Below, one piece after another: positions 45,613 through 56,095 of a stretch of 64,000 bases of DNA. The DNA lies in the NCBI RefSeq assembly GCF_052857255.1, contig NC_135497.1, forward strand, positions 547,937,531-548,001,530, read 5' to 3'. Origin of the DNA: Amblyomma americanum. Its lineage: Eukaryota > Arthropoda > Arachnida > Ixodida > Ixodidae. Every line of letters starts with the position of its first letter. Position 1 is the stretch's first letter. A program made the translations under genes and the position numbers. Below the pieces are notes generated by a model, which did no database searches, was not told where the DNA came from, and saw only the letters and a program-made list of their open reading frames with translations.

Positions 45613-46438
45613 CCAGCTGCGTGGCATTGAGTTACATCATGCCGCAGCGTGCGGCGACTGCATTCGCCAAGTGTGTGGGCGGGCTAGGGCCTTCTCACAC
45701 ATACGCAGTTTTAAGTGTCCCTGCTGAGTTTTTTTTCTACGAAGCTGTGGCGCATAATTTTCTCAGGTTTGAAAATATGACCCCTTTTTATGGTTTATTC
45801 ATGCTTAGGGCCCCTAGTTTCTAGTAATTGCATGAAAAGCAGTTTTTGCTGAATTTTGTGTAAGCGGCCACGTTCTCCTTTTTTTGTGTTGCGGACATCG
45901 GTTGGAATGACTGCAAGATGCACATTTAGTCATCTGAGCTCTCCTGAGAGCTGGAATCTAGTAATAAAGTCCTTCTGATGCCTTGACATGCTTGCTCTCC
46001 CATTCTCTCAAGCAAGCTAGCACATCAAGTGCAGCAGTTCTGGCAGTCACAATCTTCTATGGGAACTGTCACAATACTGGCGGTTCTCAAAAGGAATATC
46101 GATAGTTCAGGCAAAAACCATTTTTATTCTCGCGTCACACTCAGCATCACTGCTTGGGCCTGTTGCGGTACTGGACTGTTTCATTCCTGGCAGTTGGGTG
46201 CCAGACTCTTCCATGGCTGCGTCCCGCTTGCGGGTATGATCAGCACAGCAGGTGATGTGCACTGTGCACTGGCGCATCATAAGAGAGATCATTCCGTTGC
46301 TTGAAACCAGTCTTCATATGAGAAGAATACCTGATGCTGGATTATGACAGTTATCCTAGTTTGCTTTCTGTTTTCCTTATTTCTGGGCCAATGTGTGGCA
46401 GCATCGATGCCTGTTGAGTAAAAGTACGCCGAAATTGT
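45613..46438. other. Intron sequence
   Basis: No gene is recognised. The segment 46361-46434 is a copy of a 74-bp repeat also found at 47577-47650. Confidence 0.5.
46361..46434 (+). repeat. 74-bp dispersed repeat, copy 1
   Basis: Shares TTGCTTTCTGTTTT, GGCAGCATCGATG and GTTGAGTAAAAGTACGC with 47577-47650 in the same orientation. Confidence 0.75.
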
Positions 46439-46625
46439 GTATTCCAATGGGTAAACCCCGAGCAAGGTCTTGCAATGTTTGTAGGTTTGTGCCGAGTGAA
46501 AGAAGTGAATAAAAATAAATTAAATATCTGCAACTGGGATTCGAACTCGCAGCGGCGCAAACAGATCAGCTTCACTGGCCACTGCACGAGAGCACTAGGC
46601 TATCACCGCAGCTGAGCACGCCTTG
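46439..46625 (-). mobile_element. tRNA-derived SINE, second family
   Basis: The minus strand reads GCTGCGGTGATAGCCTAGTG (A-box-like), CAGTGGCCAGTGAAGCTGAT, GAGTTCGAATCCCAGTTGC (B-box-like GTTCGAATCC), then an AT-rich stretch and CTTGCTCGGGGTTTACCCAT. The same order occurs at 50688-50890. The head has both internal Pol III boxes at tRNA spacing, so the family is tRNA-derived but distinct from the Ruka-like one. Confidence 0.7.
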
Positions 46626-47430
46626 TGTTAACCTGCAACACACTTTCGTGCTATGCATTACACATCGTCTTCTTCATCAGTACTACTATCAAACTAATAC
46701 TCGTGCTTTGAGCTATGTGGTGATAGTGACAGAGAGATGTGCGCCGCATGCGCTGGCACGGACAACGCTGTGGCAGAATCATGGCCCGAGAGCAATACGC
46801 GTTGGCATTGACAACGTTGCTGCAGAAATGCGGCACTGTATCATAGGCCGCCACCATATATTGGGTAAATTGGCATTCACGGTGAAAAAGTTGAAGACGC
46901 GTAACTGGCTCTCTGGGTGAGTGGACACCTCAATCGTGCTTCAGGTACGCGGCGGTAGTTGGATCCACCTGGAAAAAAATGTGCTTTCGCACTTATTTCA
47001 TGCTTAGCAATGCTAAACCGCCAGCCATTATTTTCCATGTGTTATGTTTTCTATGGATTTTTTAACTAGCAGAAAACTATGGCCCTTAGCCATACTTGAT
47101 GTCTGGAAGAGTTAATGCCCGGTAGAACAGCCACTGTAATAAAACTGTGGCCTTTCATTTTTAATTTTTGAGCAGCATTCTTCCAGCAAGAAAAGATGAA
47201 GTTGCAATGATCGGGCTGATTTTTACCTGGCTGTGCCCGAAGGTGCAACTCAAGGTTTTCAAAAAAACTTTTGTCAGCCTTAGAGCACACACAGTGTGCA
47301 CTGCAGTATGTGTGGCTAAATTTCTGTTGCTATTACTGCTGTATTGGCCTTGTGGTGGTTTTGATTGTTTGCTGTTCGGGTGCGTCTGCAACAAGTGCTT
47401 GTTCTAATGCCTCTGTGCATTGGTTTATAG
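46626..47430. other. Intron 2 end
   Basis: No feature apart from the branch/acceptor region of the exon at 47431. Confidence 0.5.
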
Positions 47431-47565
47431 ACAGGATGCTGCTCGTAGTGACAGGCGGTGATGACAATGCCCTGGTTTTCACCAACTACCTCCTCACTGA
47501 GGACAACTCGATCGTGGTCTTGGAAGAGCAGGTCCTCAGCAGCGCACACTGCACCCAAATCACAG
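47431..47565 (+). CDS. WDR6: WDR6-like gene, internal exon with WD repeat
   Basis: The acceptor is TGGTTTATAG and the donor GTGGGT. The exon supplies two bases completing the codon split at 20144 (giving Asp), then 44 codons, then one base of the next split codon. The peptide reads RMLLVVTGGDDNALVF, an acidic linker, then LEEQVLSSAHCTQITG. The blade start (L-V-x-T/S-G-G-D/E-D) and the following C-T-Q-I-T-G, which leads into the last blade, match the layout of the WDR6 C-terminus as I recall it. A competing acceptor 4 bp downstream would hit a stop immediately, which supports the chosen one. A 74-bp repeat shared with 46361-46434 begins 12 bp after the donor. Confidence 0.78.
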
Positions 47566-47576
47566 GTGGGTGGTAC

Positions 47577-47650
47577 TTGCTTTCTGTTTTTCTTATTTTT
47601 TGGGCAGATGTGTGGCAGCATCGATGTCAGTTGAGTAAAAGTACGCTGAA
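47577..47650 (+). repeat. 74-bp dispersed repeat, copy 2
   Basis: Begins 12 bases after the WDR6-like exon ending at 47565. See 46361-46434 for the shared phrases. Confidence 0.75.
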
Positions 47651-50600
47651 CGCTTTTCACGTTGCGGAATGTTGAGGAGAGCAAAGTTTTAAGGTATTCC
47701 TTGTACTGGTCAAGCATTATAAAAATTTAACCTTTCTGTCTATCTTTACTTTACGACAGAAGCTCTAGTAAACAAAAACTAAGTTGACGGGAAAAGACAC
47801 AACAGCACTATGAAGACAGGACAAGAAAGAACGAGACAGACCCTTGCACTAACAGCAACCAAATGATTTATTGTGACACGTGAGCCTACATGTAAAGGAA
47901 AAACAAGAATAACAAGGAAAAGCACAGAGCACTGAAAGCCGGGAAGAATTATTCTGCTTCAGTGATTTAAGGGGCAGAGCACTGAAATTTTCATAGCGTA
48001 TTTTTGCTTCCGAATGATGCATAAGACACGAGTAAACATTAGGAATGTGCGAATAGTGTTTTTTTTTTTGTTCAAAGATAGCAGTTTCCTTAAAGTAATT
48101 TCAAAGCAAATACTTCAAATTCTTCCTGGCACGCAAAGAAGGTTGAACAGCACGCGAGCCATTCTGAGAGTCCTTTATTTTTATAACATAGAAGGCCATT
48201 ACATGAAAAAAATGGTGCATTGAAGCTGTGTCAAATTTCTGCAGAAATGGCCATCGGGAATTGGAAAAGTCGACGTACATGCGGAGCCGACGTATTTGTG
48301 GCGTGTGAGACCTATGTGTTGGAGGTCTCACTCCTGGTCTGAAAGGACTATAGACACCTAACTTTATTGCATGACTCCTTCTTTAAAATGATGCGTTAGA
48401 TATTAGAATACATGGATCACCACATTGTATTCACCTGCGACCGCAAAGTAATTTATAACTGATTTTCTTCTTTTATGCTGTTTCAGTTTCATCGACTGAA
48501 TGATGGCTGTGATGTGCAGTTGAACTGTAGGTCACATGAGTCACGGAAAAACTGCAGTATAAATGCTTACGTGTAGTTTTAACTGACTACAGCACTTAAA
48601 CCAGCCTGTTTCAAGAGCTAGAATTACAACAAACTAGGCATCAGCAGTTATATAGCCGTTTATTTTTTTCTGTGCCTCACAGTACCTTTTACATATTAGT
48701 GGCCTTTTAGGCTAGTAGGTAGGAGGGGGATATAGAAACTGCGCACACTTTGCTGTCACCATCACGTGGTGCCACATCCTCTCTTGCTACTATCTAGAAG
48801 AAAGAAAACCATCATTGTTTTTCTCTAATCACGTGGAAGGGTACAAGTAAGGCTCATGACACTCCATCAAAATAAATTCTTTTGGCAAAGCACATAATAG
48901 CACTCAAAAGTTTCTCAAGTAATAATGATTGCGAATGGAATCACTGGGACCTGGAGGCCGTATTGTATACTCCAGCTCACTAATTCCTTGCAGCACTACC
49001 AAAGCTGCAATGAATGCAAAGGCAACGTTCTGGCGCTGCATAATGTCGTGCCAGTGCAGAATGGTCATATTGGATATCGTACGCTAAAAAGAATAGCGTG
49101 CTTCTTAGTGCACTTGTGCAAAACGCTATTTCAAATTGAGCATTACTGTACACTCGTGTTACGTGTGCTAGTTCCGAAGTTTGCCGTGCATGGCTCTTAC
49201 CCGTGCTAAAAAATCATTTCTAAAATGATAGTGCCTTTCGAAGCAGGACCCCTCGCTTCGAACTGTATTTATCATTGGTAGTGCCGTTTTCACTATGTTC
49301 ACTGACAATGAATGGGGCACTGGGCTTTCGCTTCACCTCATCTCGTCTATAACAACACGTGTGAGTAATCAATTTGCTTAGTTTTTTATTTAAAGCGACA
49401 GTTCTGCCGTTTCTAGGCTTAAGAGGAGTGCCGATTTGTTGACAAAAAATGGTTCCCTTTCTAACAACCCGATGGTGCCACTCGGCTGAGCTTATCTTTG
49501 CGTTGCCATTCGCATACGCTGAACTAAATGTGGGAATGTGATAAAGCTGTAACGTGCCACAAAATGCTTGCGTTTAGCATACGTAAGCATGCAAACACTT
49601 ATGATAAGTAGACAGCGGTGATTTATGGTCTTTTCTAAAAGTATCTGTGCATGCCGCAAGCGTACAAGGCACAGAGGTACGCACTTAGCGCTTTCTCCTG
49701 ATTGGTTGAGGAGATCTCTATCTTCCACAGTGGTGCAAGGAACTTATTAGATGGAGTAGTACAGAATAAGCAGTGGGATGGTACTTGAGTTACCTGTAGC
49801 TGCTGATGTGATGTAAATATTGCCCCTTCCGCAGTCTATATGTAACAACGAACGTTTTGTCCTCTGTAGAAGGTGTCTACATTCAGCACAAGCACATTTT
49901 ATGAGGAAAGGAAGAAGTTTCAATTGTGTCCAATCACACGCGTTGAGGTGTTGATTCATTTGACGAAGCAGAAATAGCATTTGTCGCACCTAGGTCAACA
50001 ACAACGACCCAAAGAGAAAGCATAAAACGAATGCATTGAACTTTTATGGAATATCGGCCATGGGGGCAAATTGAAAACTGCAGGATGATGTAGAACTGCG
50101 CTGAAGCTTGAAAGCCATCCAGCTTTCAACCTCCGAAAGGCCAACCAACTCACTCAACAGTTCGTGTTGTGCAACCAAAAAACTCATCACAGAAAAATTT
50201 GTACTGTGGATCTAGCTTGAATTGCTGCTGAATACGATGGAAATCTTGAATATTGGCCCCCACAGCAAGGAGTATCTTCACTGTATAAATACTTCAAATG
50301 CTTCTGCATTGACTTTTTCTTTGAGAATCTCGCATTACAAATTTTTAGCCAGTGCAGTAAGCTAAATGCTGTGAGCTCGTGGCTGGAAATCTGAGTACTG
50401 GGTGCATGGTCGACCTGCCTCTTACACGGCATCTTTCAAAAGAGCCAGTGCTTGTCTTCAGCTCACCACTTGCATAGGACCGCACACTGGCCCGCACACC
50501 GTGAAAAAAAAATTACAGAATTTTTGCCTAAATTTTATAAACATTTGGAAGCAGGTTTGCCTGCATGTTAACAACTACGATGAAGACAGAGAATTTTCTG

Positions 50601-50687
50601 TCTGTGTTTTCGTGCCACAGATGGAAGTTGATGAAGATGACTGTGCAATGCACAGCGCGAGAATGTGTTGCAGTTTAACATGAGGCG
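47651..50687. other. Intron 3, nothing firmly recognised
   Basis: About 3 kb without a supported gene. A worn hAT-A-like start (TAGGAATGTGCGAATAGTG, 48040-48058) and a purine-rich block (47775-47880, ACAGGACAAGAAAGAACGAG) are the only notable strings. Confidence 0.45.
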
Positions 50688-50890
50688 TGTTCGGCTGGGG
50701 TGATAGCCTAGTGCTCTTGCACAGTGGCCAGCGAAGCTGATCTGCTCATGCCACCGTGGGTTTGAATTCCAGTCGCAGATATTTATTTGATTTATTTTTA
50801 TTCACTTCTTTCACTTGGCACAAACCCACAAATATCCCAAGATCTTGCTCGGGGTTTACCCATCGGAATAGTGCTTTTCCAGTAATAACA
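50688..50890 (+). mobile_element. tRNA-derived SINE, second family, copy 2
   Basis: GGTGATAGCCTAGTGCTC, CAGTGGCCAGCGAAGCTGAT, GGGTTTGAATTCCAGTCGCA and TTGCTCGGGGTTTACCCAT occur in the same order as in the copy at 46439-46625 on the opposite strand. The B box carries one change (TTTGAATTCC). Confidence 0.7.
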
Positions 50891-51194
50891 ACAGAGGTGC
50901 AAGCTGTGTGTCATGTCATTGTCACGTATTCTTGGTAAGAACTGTAGGCCTTCTACTTCAGCAGAGACAAGCGCAGTTTCGAAGCAATTGACATTTAATT
51001 AAATCTACAAAGAAATCACAAAACTAAGCATTTCGCGTCCACTAAGTCCCACTGATTCCATTTGGAATCATGCAAAGAAGCTTATAAGGAACCAATGGAA
51101 CATTGAGTTTTGATCATTAAAAATTATGTTCCTCCTAAACATGCTAGTCTGTGGATATAAATTTTTATATTGAACAGTTTTAACTTGGGCCAGA
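50891..51194. other. Intron sequence, nothing recognised
   Basis: AT-rich, no feature seen. Confidence 0.5.
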
Positions 51195-51436
51195 AAGGTT
51201 TAATGGCATCTTAGTCAAATTCAAGAAGAATTGGACTTGGACAGGGCGGGGGCATGTGGTGTGAAGGCAGGATAACCGCTGGTCCTTAAGGGTAACAGAG
51301 TGGATTCCAAGAGGAGGCAAGCCTAGCAGGGGGCAGCGGGAAGTTAGGTGGGCGGATGATAAGGAGAACAGAGTTACGGAGAGATATAGGAGTGGCCTTT
51401 GTCCTGCAGTGGGCGTAGCCAGTCCGATGATGATGA
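51195..51436 (+). mobile_element. RTE-like LINE 3' fragment
   Basis: TTAATGGCATCTTAGTCAAA, AGGATAACCGCTGGTCCTTA, GGGTAACAGAGTGGATTCCA and CCTGCAGTGGGCGTAG follow the order of the RTE-like LINE at 30655-30905, and the copy ends GATGATGATGA. It is a 5'-truncated insertion of the same family. Confidence 0.8.
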
Positions 51437-51826
51437 AGTCACAATAACATGTGGACAGCATCATGTACCCTTTAGAATAGGAAGTCTCAATTGCTGTAAG
51501 TCTGTGCCAGTTGACTTGAGTCACAGCTGCACTGTGTCACTTAGAAGCTGCAACTCATATTTGGTGTTCAGTGGTGGTTGGCGTGAACGGAGATTCGTCA
51601 CACATTTGAACTTTCAAAATGTGGACTGATGATCCAGTTGTATTCCCATTGTATTGTAATATTTCTTGCTTCCACATCATCTATGGCACGTAATTTATTT
51701 ATTTATTCACAGAATACTGCAGGCCCTTCTGGGCCCTAGCTGGAGGGGCAATACAGTGCAACATGAATATAAAAAAATAAAACTGAAAGAAAAATCGAAA
51801 CACAAAGCAAAATAAGTTTGATGGCG

Positions 51827-54431
51827 TCAATCTTCTATTTCTTCAATGGAGTCTATGTCACGTAGCGCTGTTAAAGGTAAAGCATTCCATTCAGTTACGG
51901 TGCGAGGGAAGAAGGAGTATTTAAATAGGTTAGTTCTGGCGGTGAATGGAGTTAGTGAATCAGAGTGGCGATGTCTTGTTGGTCGTGGAGCGGAAAATGG
52001 CTTGACGTAGGGTTCTGGGCACATTGACAACTTGTTATGTTTGAGAGGGAAAAGTAATTTTAATCTGAGAATTTTACGTCTTACCTGCAATGTTTAAATT
52101 CGGTGTGCTCGCATTATGGCAGTAGATGAGTCGGTTGAACGACATTTTCAAAAGATGAATCGAATGGCCTTGCGCTCGATCATTTCAAGCGCTTGAATGT
52201 TAGTTTTAGTAAATGGGTCCCAGACAATGCAAGCATATTCCAACTTGGGTCTGATTAAAGATGGATAGGCTAAAAATTTCAAGTCTGCAGGAGCATTCTT
52301 CAGTTTGTGCTTGAAGACACAAAGTTTACGAAAACCTGATGCACATACGTTACTTATATGTTTGTTCCAGCTTAGATTATTAGTTATTGGTTATCGTCAC
52401 GCCAAGATATTTATATTCAGTTACCTCCGAAAGTGAAAATGATGGAATAGCGTAAGAATATAAAAGGCTGGGTTTTTTTTTGGTTAATCTCATAAATACG
52501 GTTTTCTGAGCGTTAAGTTTCATGTCCCACTGGTTGCACCAATCCAGAATATTCTTTAGGTTTAAATTGAGTACCGTAAAAACTGGAATATAGGTCGAAC
52601 TTTTTTTCAAAAAACCATGGTGAAAAGTCGACCCCCGTCTTATATACCGGTCATTGGCGGAAAAAATACGGAAGTCTTGCAACAATGGGTGGCTGAAGTC
52701 AACAGCCTCCATCACCATCGCCATCAGCAGCAGTGCCGCCATTTTGCGTTTCAGTAGATGCAAAGTGGAAGCTAACGGCAATTTACCGTCGCCTTCAAGA
52801 AAAACACGATTGAGTACGAGGAAGCTCACGGGAACCTGGCGGCACAGCGCGAATTTGGAGTATCCGAAAAGAGCATTCAGTACTGGCGGAGGCAGAAGCT
52901 GCGTAGTGTATCGAGAATAGGAAGGAAACGTTGCGCTGCGAGCAAGATCGCTGCCTGTGACTGCCGAATGCATCCGCGTGAAAGCGGCAGAGATCGCGCG
53001 TGCCTCTAGACTCACGAGGGCGCAATTCAAAGGCTCGCCATCCTGGTTGCGGCGATTCATAAAGAGGAGGGCTTTGCTCTACGGCGCCGTACTTGCCTGT
53101 GCCAGAAACAAACACGCGGGCCGATTGGTGCGCGATATTGTTAAAAAATTTGCCGGGTGTACATACAAGCAGCATTTAAATGAAATTAAATACTGTCACC
53201 ATTGTGCAACCTCTCGAGTCGCATTTGTTTCAAAGTAAGGATGTCTTTCGGTACTTTTTTCATTGAAAAAAGATCTTTTTCATTTTTAGAATTGGTTAGT
53301 TAGGGGGTCGACCTATATTCCGGTCCGACCTATAGTCCGGTTTTTACGGTAATAGTTGGTCTTCACGACAAGTAATTACATTAAACAAAGCAGTCATCTG
53401 CAAACAGCCGGATTTGAACAGGATGAGTAACTACTTTTACAATGTCATTCACATATATTAAAAATAACAGGGGACCGAGGACGCTTCCTTGGGGAACACC
53501 AGAAGAGACAGGCAGGCTGTGTGTATAATGGTCGTCAATACAAACAAACTGCTGTCGGTCAGATAAGTAAGCTGAAACCCAGTTAACTATACAGTTAGAA
53601 AGACCAACTTGTTTAAGCTTGTCAATTAATTTAGAATGGGAGACGAGGTCAAAAACTTTACTAAAATCCATAAAAATAATATCAGCCTGGCCGGATTTAT
53701 CAAGTACAGATGCGAAACTATGAACAACCGATGTTAGTTGAGTTACAGTAGAATAGCCCTTCCTAAACCCGTGTTGAACGTTAGAAAGAAAACCGATGAT
53801 GTACTTGGCGATTATGTGTTCCAGTAATTTGCAACAGGTTGAAGTGAGAGAGATGGGACGATAACTTGGTATCAATGATGCGTTCCCTTTCTTTAGAACA
53901 GGAACAACACGTGCAGTTTTCCACTCTGAAGGAATCACAGCTGATGACAGATGCGCGAAAAATAACAACCAGAAACTCGGAAAGCTTTTCGGCATACCGG
54001 CGCAAGAAAGCGTTCTGAATTTTATCAGGGCCTGACGACGCTTTAGTTTTCAGGCTTAGGAACAATTCAACAATGCCAGGTCTTGATATCGTAATAGAAG
54101 GCATAGTGCAGGGCGTTTCAAAAGGACAATGTTCACCACTTGCATTAGCAAAGACACTGTGGAAGTAGCGGTTAAATTGCGTAGCAATATCATTTTTATC
54201 TGTGAGAGGCTTGCCGTCATGCATTATTCGGTCAATAGGTTTTTTCTTTTGACATAAGTGGTTCCAAAATTTTTCAGGTGAAGTTCGAATGAAATTAGGC
54301 AGTCTGTATTCAAAGTAATGGCATTTAGCGGACCTCACAGCTGCATTAAGGGATAGTTGAAAAGACTGAATAATGGAACAACTGGCGCCTCCACGTTTCA
54401 AACGTTTCACTTTTAAATTGCAGGACTTCAC
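51827..54431 (-). pseudogene. LINE reverse transcriptase pseudogene
   Basis: Starting at about 54431: SPEKFWNHLCQKKKPIDRIM, then (frame change near 53950) [51 protein letters not shown] and the catalytic FADD at about 53393. After the nested element the frame resumes with NLKNILDWCNQWDMKLNAQK and YKYLGVTI (near 52400). The C-terminal part ends with FFPRTVTEWNALPL (about 51870-51910). Frame breaks near 53780-53995 and 52370-52400 plus the insertion make it non-functional. The family and layout match the LINE at 14996-17995. Confidence 0.8.
52572..53351 (+). mobile_element. Pogo-like element inserted in the LINE RT gene
   Basis: Left end TACCGTAAAAACTGGAATAT and right end ...CTATAGTCCGGTTTTTACGGTA are inverted copies. 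TA flanks both ends, and deleting the element with one TA restores LINE frame continuity. The interior (about 52800-52910) reads NLAAQREFGVSEKSIQYWRR on the + strand, an HTH of the kind at the N-terminus of pogo/Tigger transposases. No DDE domain follows. A partial relative is at 42049-42545. Confidence 0.85.
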
Positions 54432-55270
54432 GTGTGATCCAGGGAGAGGCTTTGCGAGATTTTATTATTTTATTAGGGACAAAGTTTTCAAGGCAGTGAG
54501 TGCACAGTGTTTAAAATTTATTCCATAGCTCATCAGCATTACTGCTTCGGAAACTGCTGAGGCAAAAATCTAAATAATCCAACACGCTCTCATCTTTCGC
54601 ATGCGAGAAGTCCTTTACATAGCAGACTTTGGCCACAGGCTTTTTGCAAACAATATGGACCGGGAACGAACAATAGACCAAATCATGATCGGAAATTCCC
54701 TGCTCAATTGAAACATGTTAGACACTAATAGATCGGCTTACAAAGATAAGTTCATGTAGAGGAGTACAACCATGTACACGTGTTGGTTGCCCTACTACTT
54801 GCTGCAAGTCATGTCTCAACATAATATTAAATATGTGCTCTTCGTGGGCAGCATGATCGGGATTGAGAAAGGGCTTGTCCCACTTAATTGATGGTTTAAA
54901 TCACCACTAATAAGATACTGCCATGATGAAAATCATTCATGAAATCAGACAGTTCACGTAGAAACTGCGGAGGGGAATTGGGAGCTCTGTAAACTGCAAT
55001 TACTAGAAAGCCCCGTCCCCAACAAGAAAGTTTTAACGCGAGGCTTTCATGGTTTTCAGTTTGAGTTAGGAAAGAAGTGTCGATGCCATGTTTTACGAGT
55101 ACGGCAACACCGCCTCCTCTGGTAGATCTGTCCCGACGGAACACCCGGTAAAGGAGAGGGAAGACATCTTCATCATCAGTTCCTTTGTGCAACCAAGTCT
55201 CTGTGATTACAACAATGTGTGGCTGATACCCTAGAATTATGGATTCAAGATGATCGCTTTTATTTACCAC
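54432..55270 (-). pseudogene. LINE endonuclease remnant
   Basis: 55270-54896 keeps HIVVITETWLHKGTDDE, DRSTRGGGVAVLVKHG and VYRAPNSPPQFLREL, the first half of an AP-like endonuclease. The second half (54895-54432) is scrambled by frameshifts and stops. It lies between ORF1 and RT as expected for ORF2. Confidence 0.75.
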
Positions 55271-55324
55271 GCTGCGCGCATTTATGTTTAGAAGCCCGAG
55301 TTCCTTGATAAGCGGTGATGCGAG

Positions 55325-56095
55325 TCACTCTTTACTCTGCTCATTTCGTATCTTGATTCTGCAATTGTTGGCCTCATCCCACGCAAAAGTCTGCCCATCC
55401 ATTTTTAGTTTATCGTGCACCAGAATACGCTTCCTGCCTTGATCCCTATCGATTTTCATACTATCCGATAAGCGTTTTTTTATTCTGAGCGTGTCACGTG
55501 AATAGTCATTTTGTACTGAATATTTGGTTTCTTTAAGCTTACGGACATTCCACATTACTTCTTGTTTTTCACTAAAGTCCTGGAAGAACAATATGACGGG
55601 TCGCTTTTTCCCAGTTTTGCCAATACGGTGGATTCTGGCGACTGAGTTGCATGTCACACCAAGCTTCTCCTGAAAAACCTCAGAAATAACCTTCTCCCTA
55701 AGGACAGATTCGGTTTCATCGCTGTCTTCTTGTACCCCAAACACAATTAAGTTGGAACGCCTACTTCTGTCCTCCAAGTCGATAATTTTTTCGCGTAGGA
55801 AGGTGACTGTTCTTTCCAGGTTTTCTACACGGGTTGATTGGTCTTTTAATAGATCGAGCTGTTGGGTGAATTCGCACAATATTTTTTCCATCTTCGCGTT
55901 ATGCGTCCTTAATGCCGCCATTTCGTCTGTCAATTTTTGCTGTCCCAGAATCAGTTGCTTCAACATCTCTTGCGTACTCATACTGTCAGAGTCTGTCTCG
56001 GGGCCAGGATTCAGTTTGGCGTCGCCACACAGCATCAACTCGCACATTAGGTATACATCACATGCGATACGAATGCATACAATAATAGGCACCAA
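55325..56095 (-). CDS. LINE ORF1 protein, 256 codons, with 2A-like motif
   Basis: Unbroken ORF1. Residues 1-23 are hydrophobic, followed by CGDAKLNPGPE (residues 23-33), which resembles the ribosome-skipping 2A motif D-x-E-x-N-P-G-P except for Lys in place of Glu. Residues about 43-110 look like a coiled coil with many K/E/L heptads. Then DLEDRSRRSNLIVFGVQED, the usual start of the RRM-like core in ORF1 proteins, and a basic C-terminal domain ending in IRNEQSKE. ORF1 proteins bind element RNA and act as chaperones. The Met at 56095 is the first in frame, 5' to which the tandem array begins. The 2A activity is inferred only from sequence. Confidence 0.75.
   Translation of the reverse strand: MVPIIVCIRIACDVYLMCELMLCGDAKLNPGPETDSDSMSTQEMLKQLILGQQKLTDEMAALRTHNAKMEKILCEFTQQLDLLKDQSTRVENLERTVTFLREKIIDLEDRSRRSNLIVFGVQEDSDETESVLREKVISEVFQEKLGVTCNSVARIHRIGKTGKKRPVILFFQDFSEKQEVMWNVRKLKETKYSVQNDYSRDTLRIKKRLSDSMKIDRDQGRKRILVHDKLKMDGQTFAWDEANNCRIKIRNEQSKE

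Noticed and set aside
46530..46622. Functional tRNA gene
   Set aside because: A- and B-box-like strings are present, but no cloverleaf with a proper acceptor stem was seen and the same body recurs at 50688, so it is a SINE.
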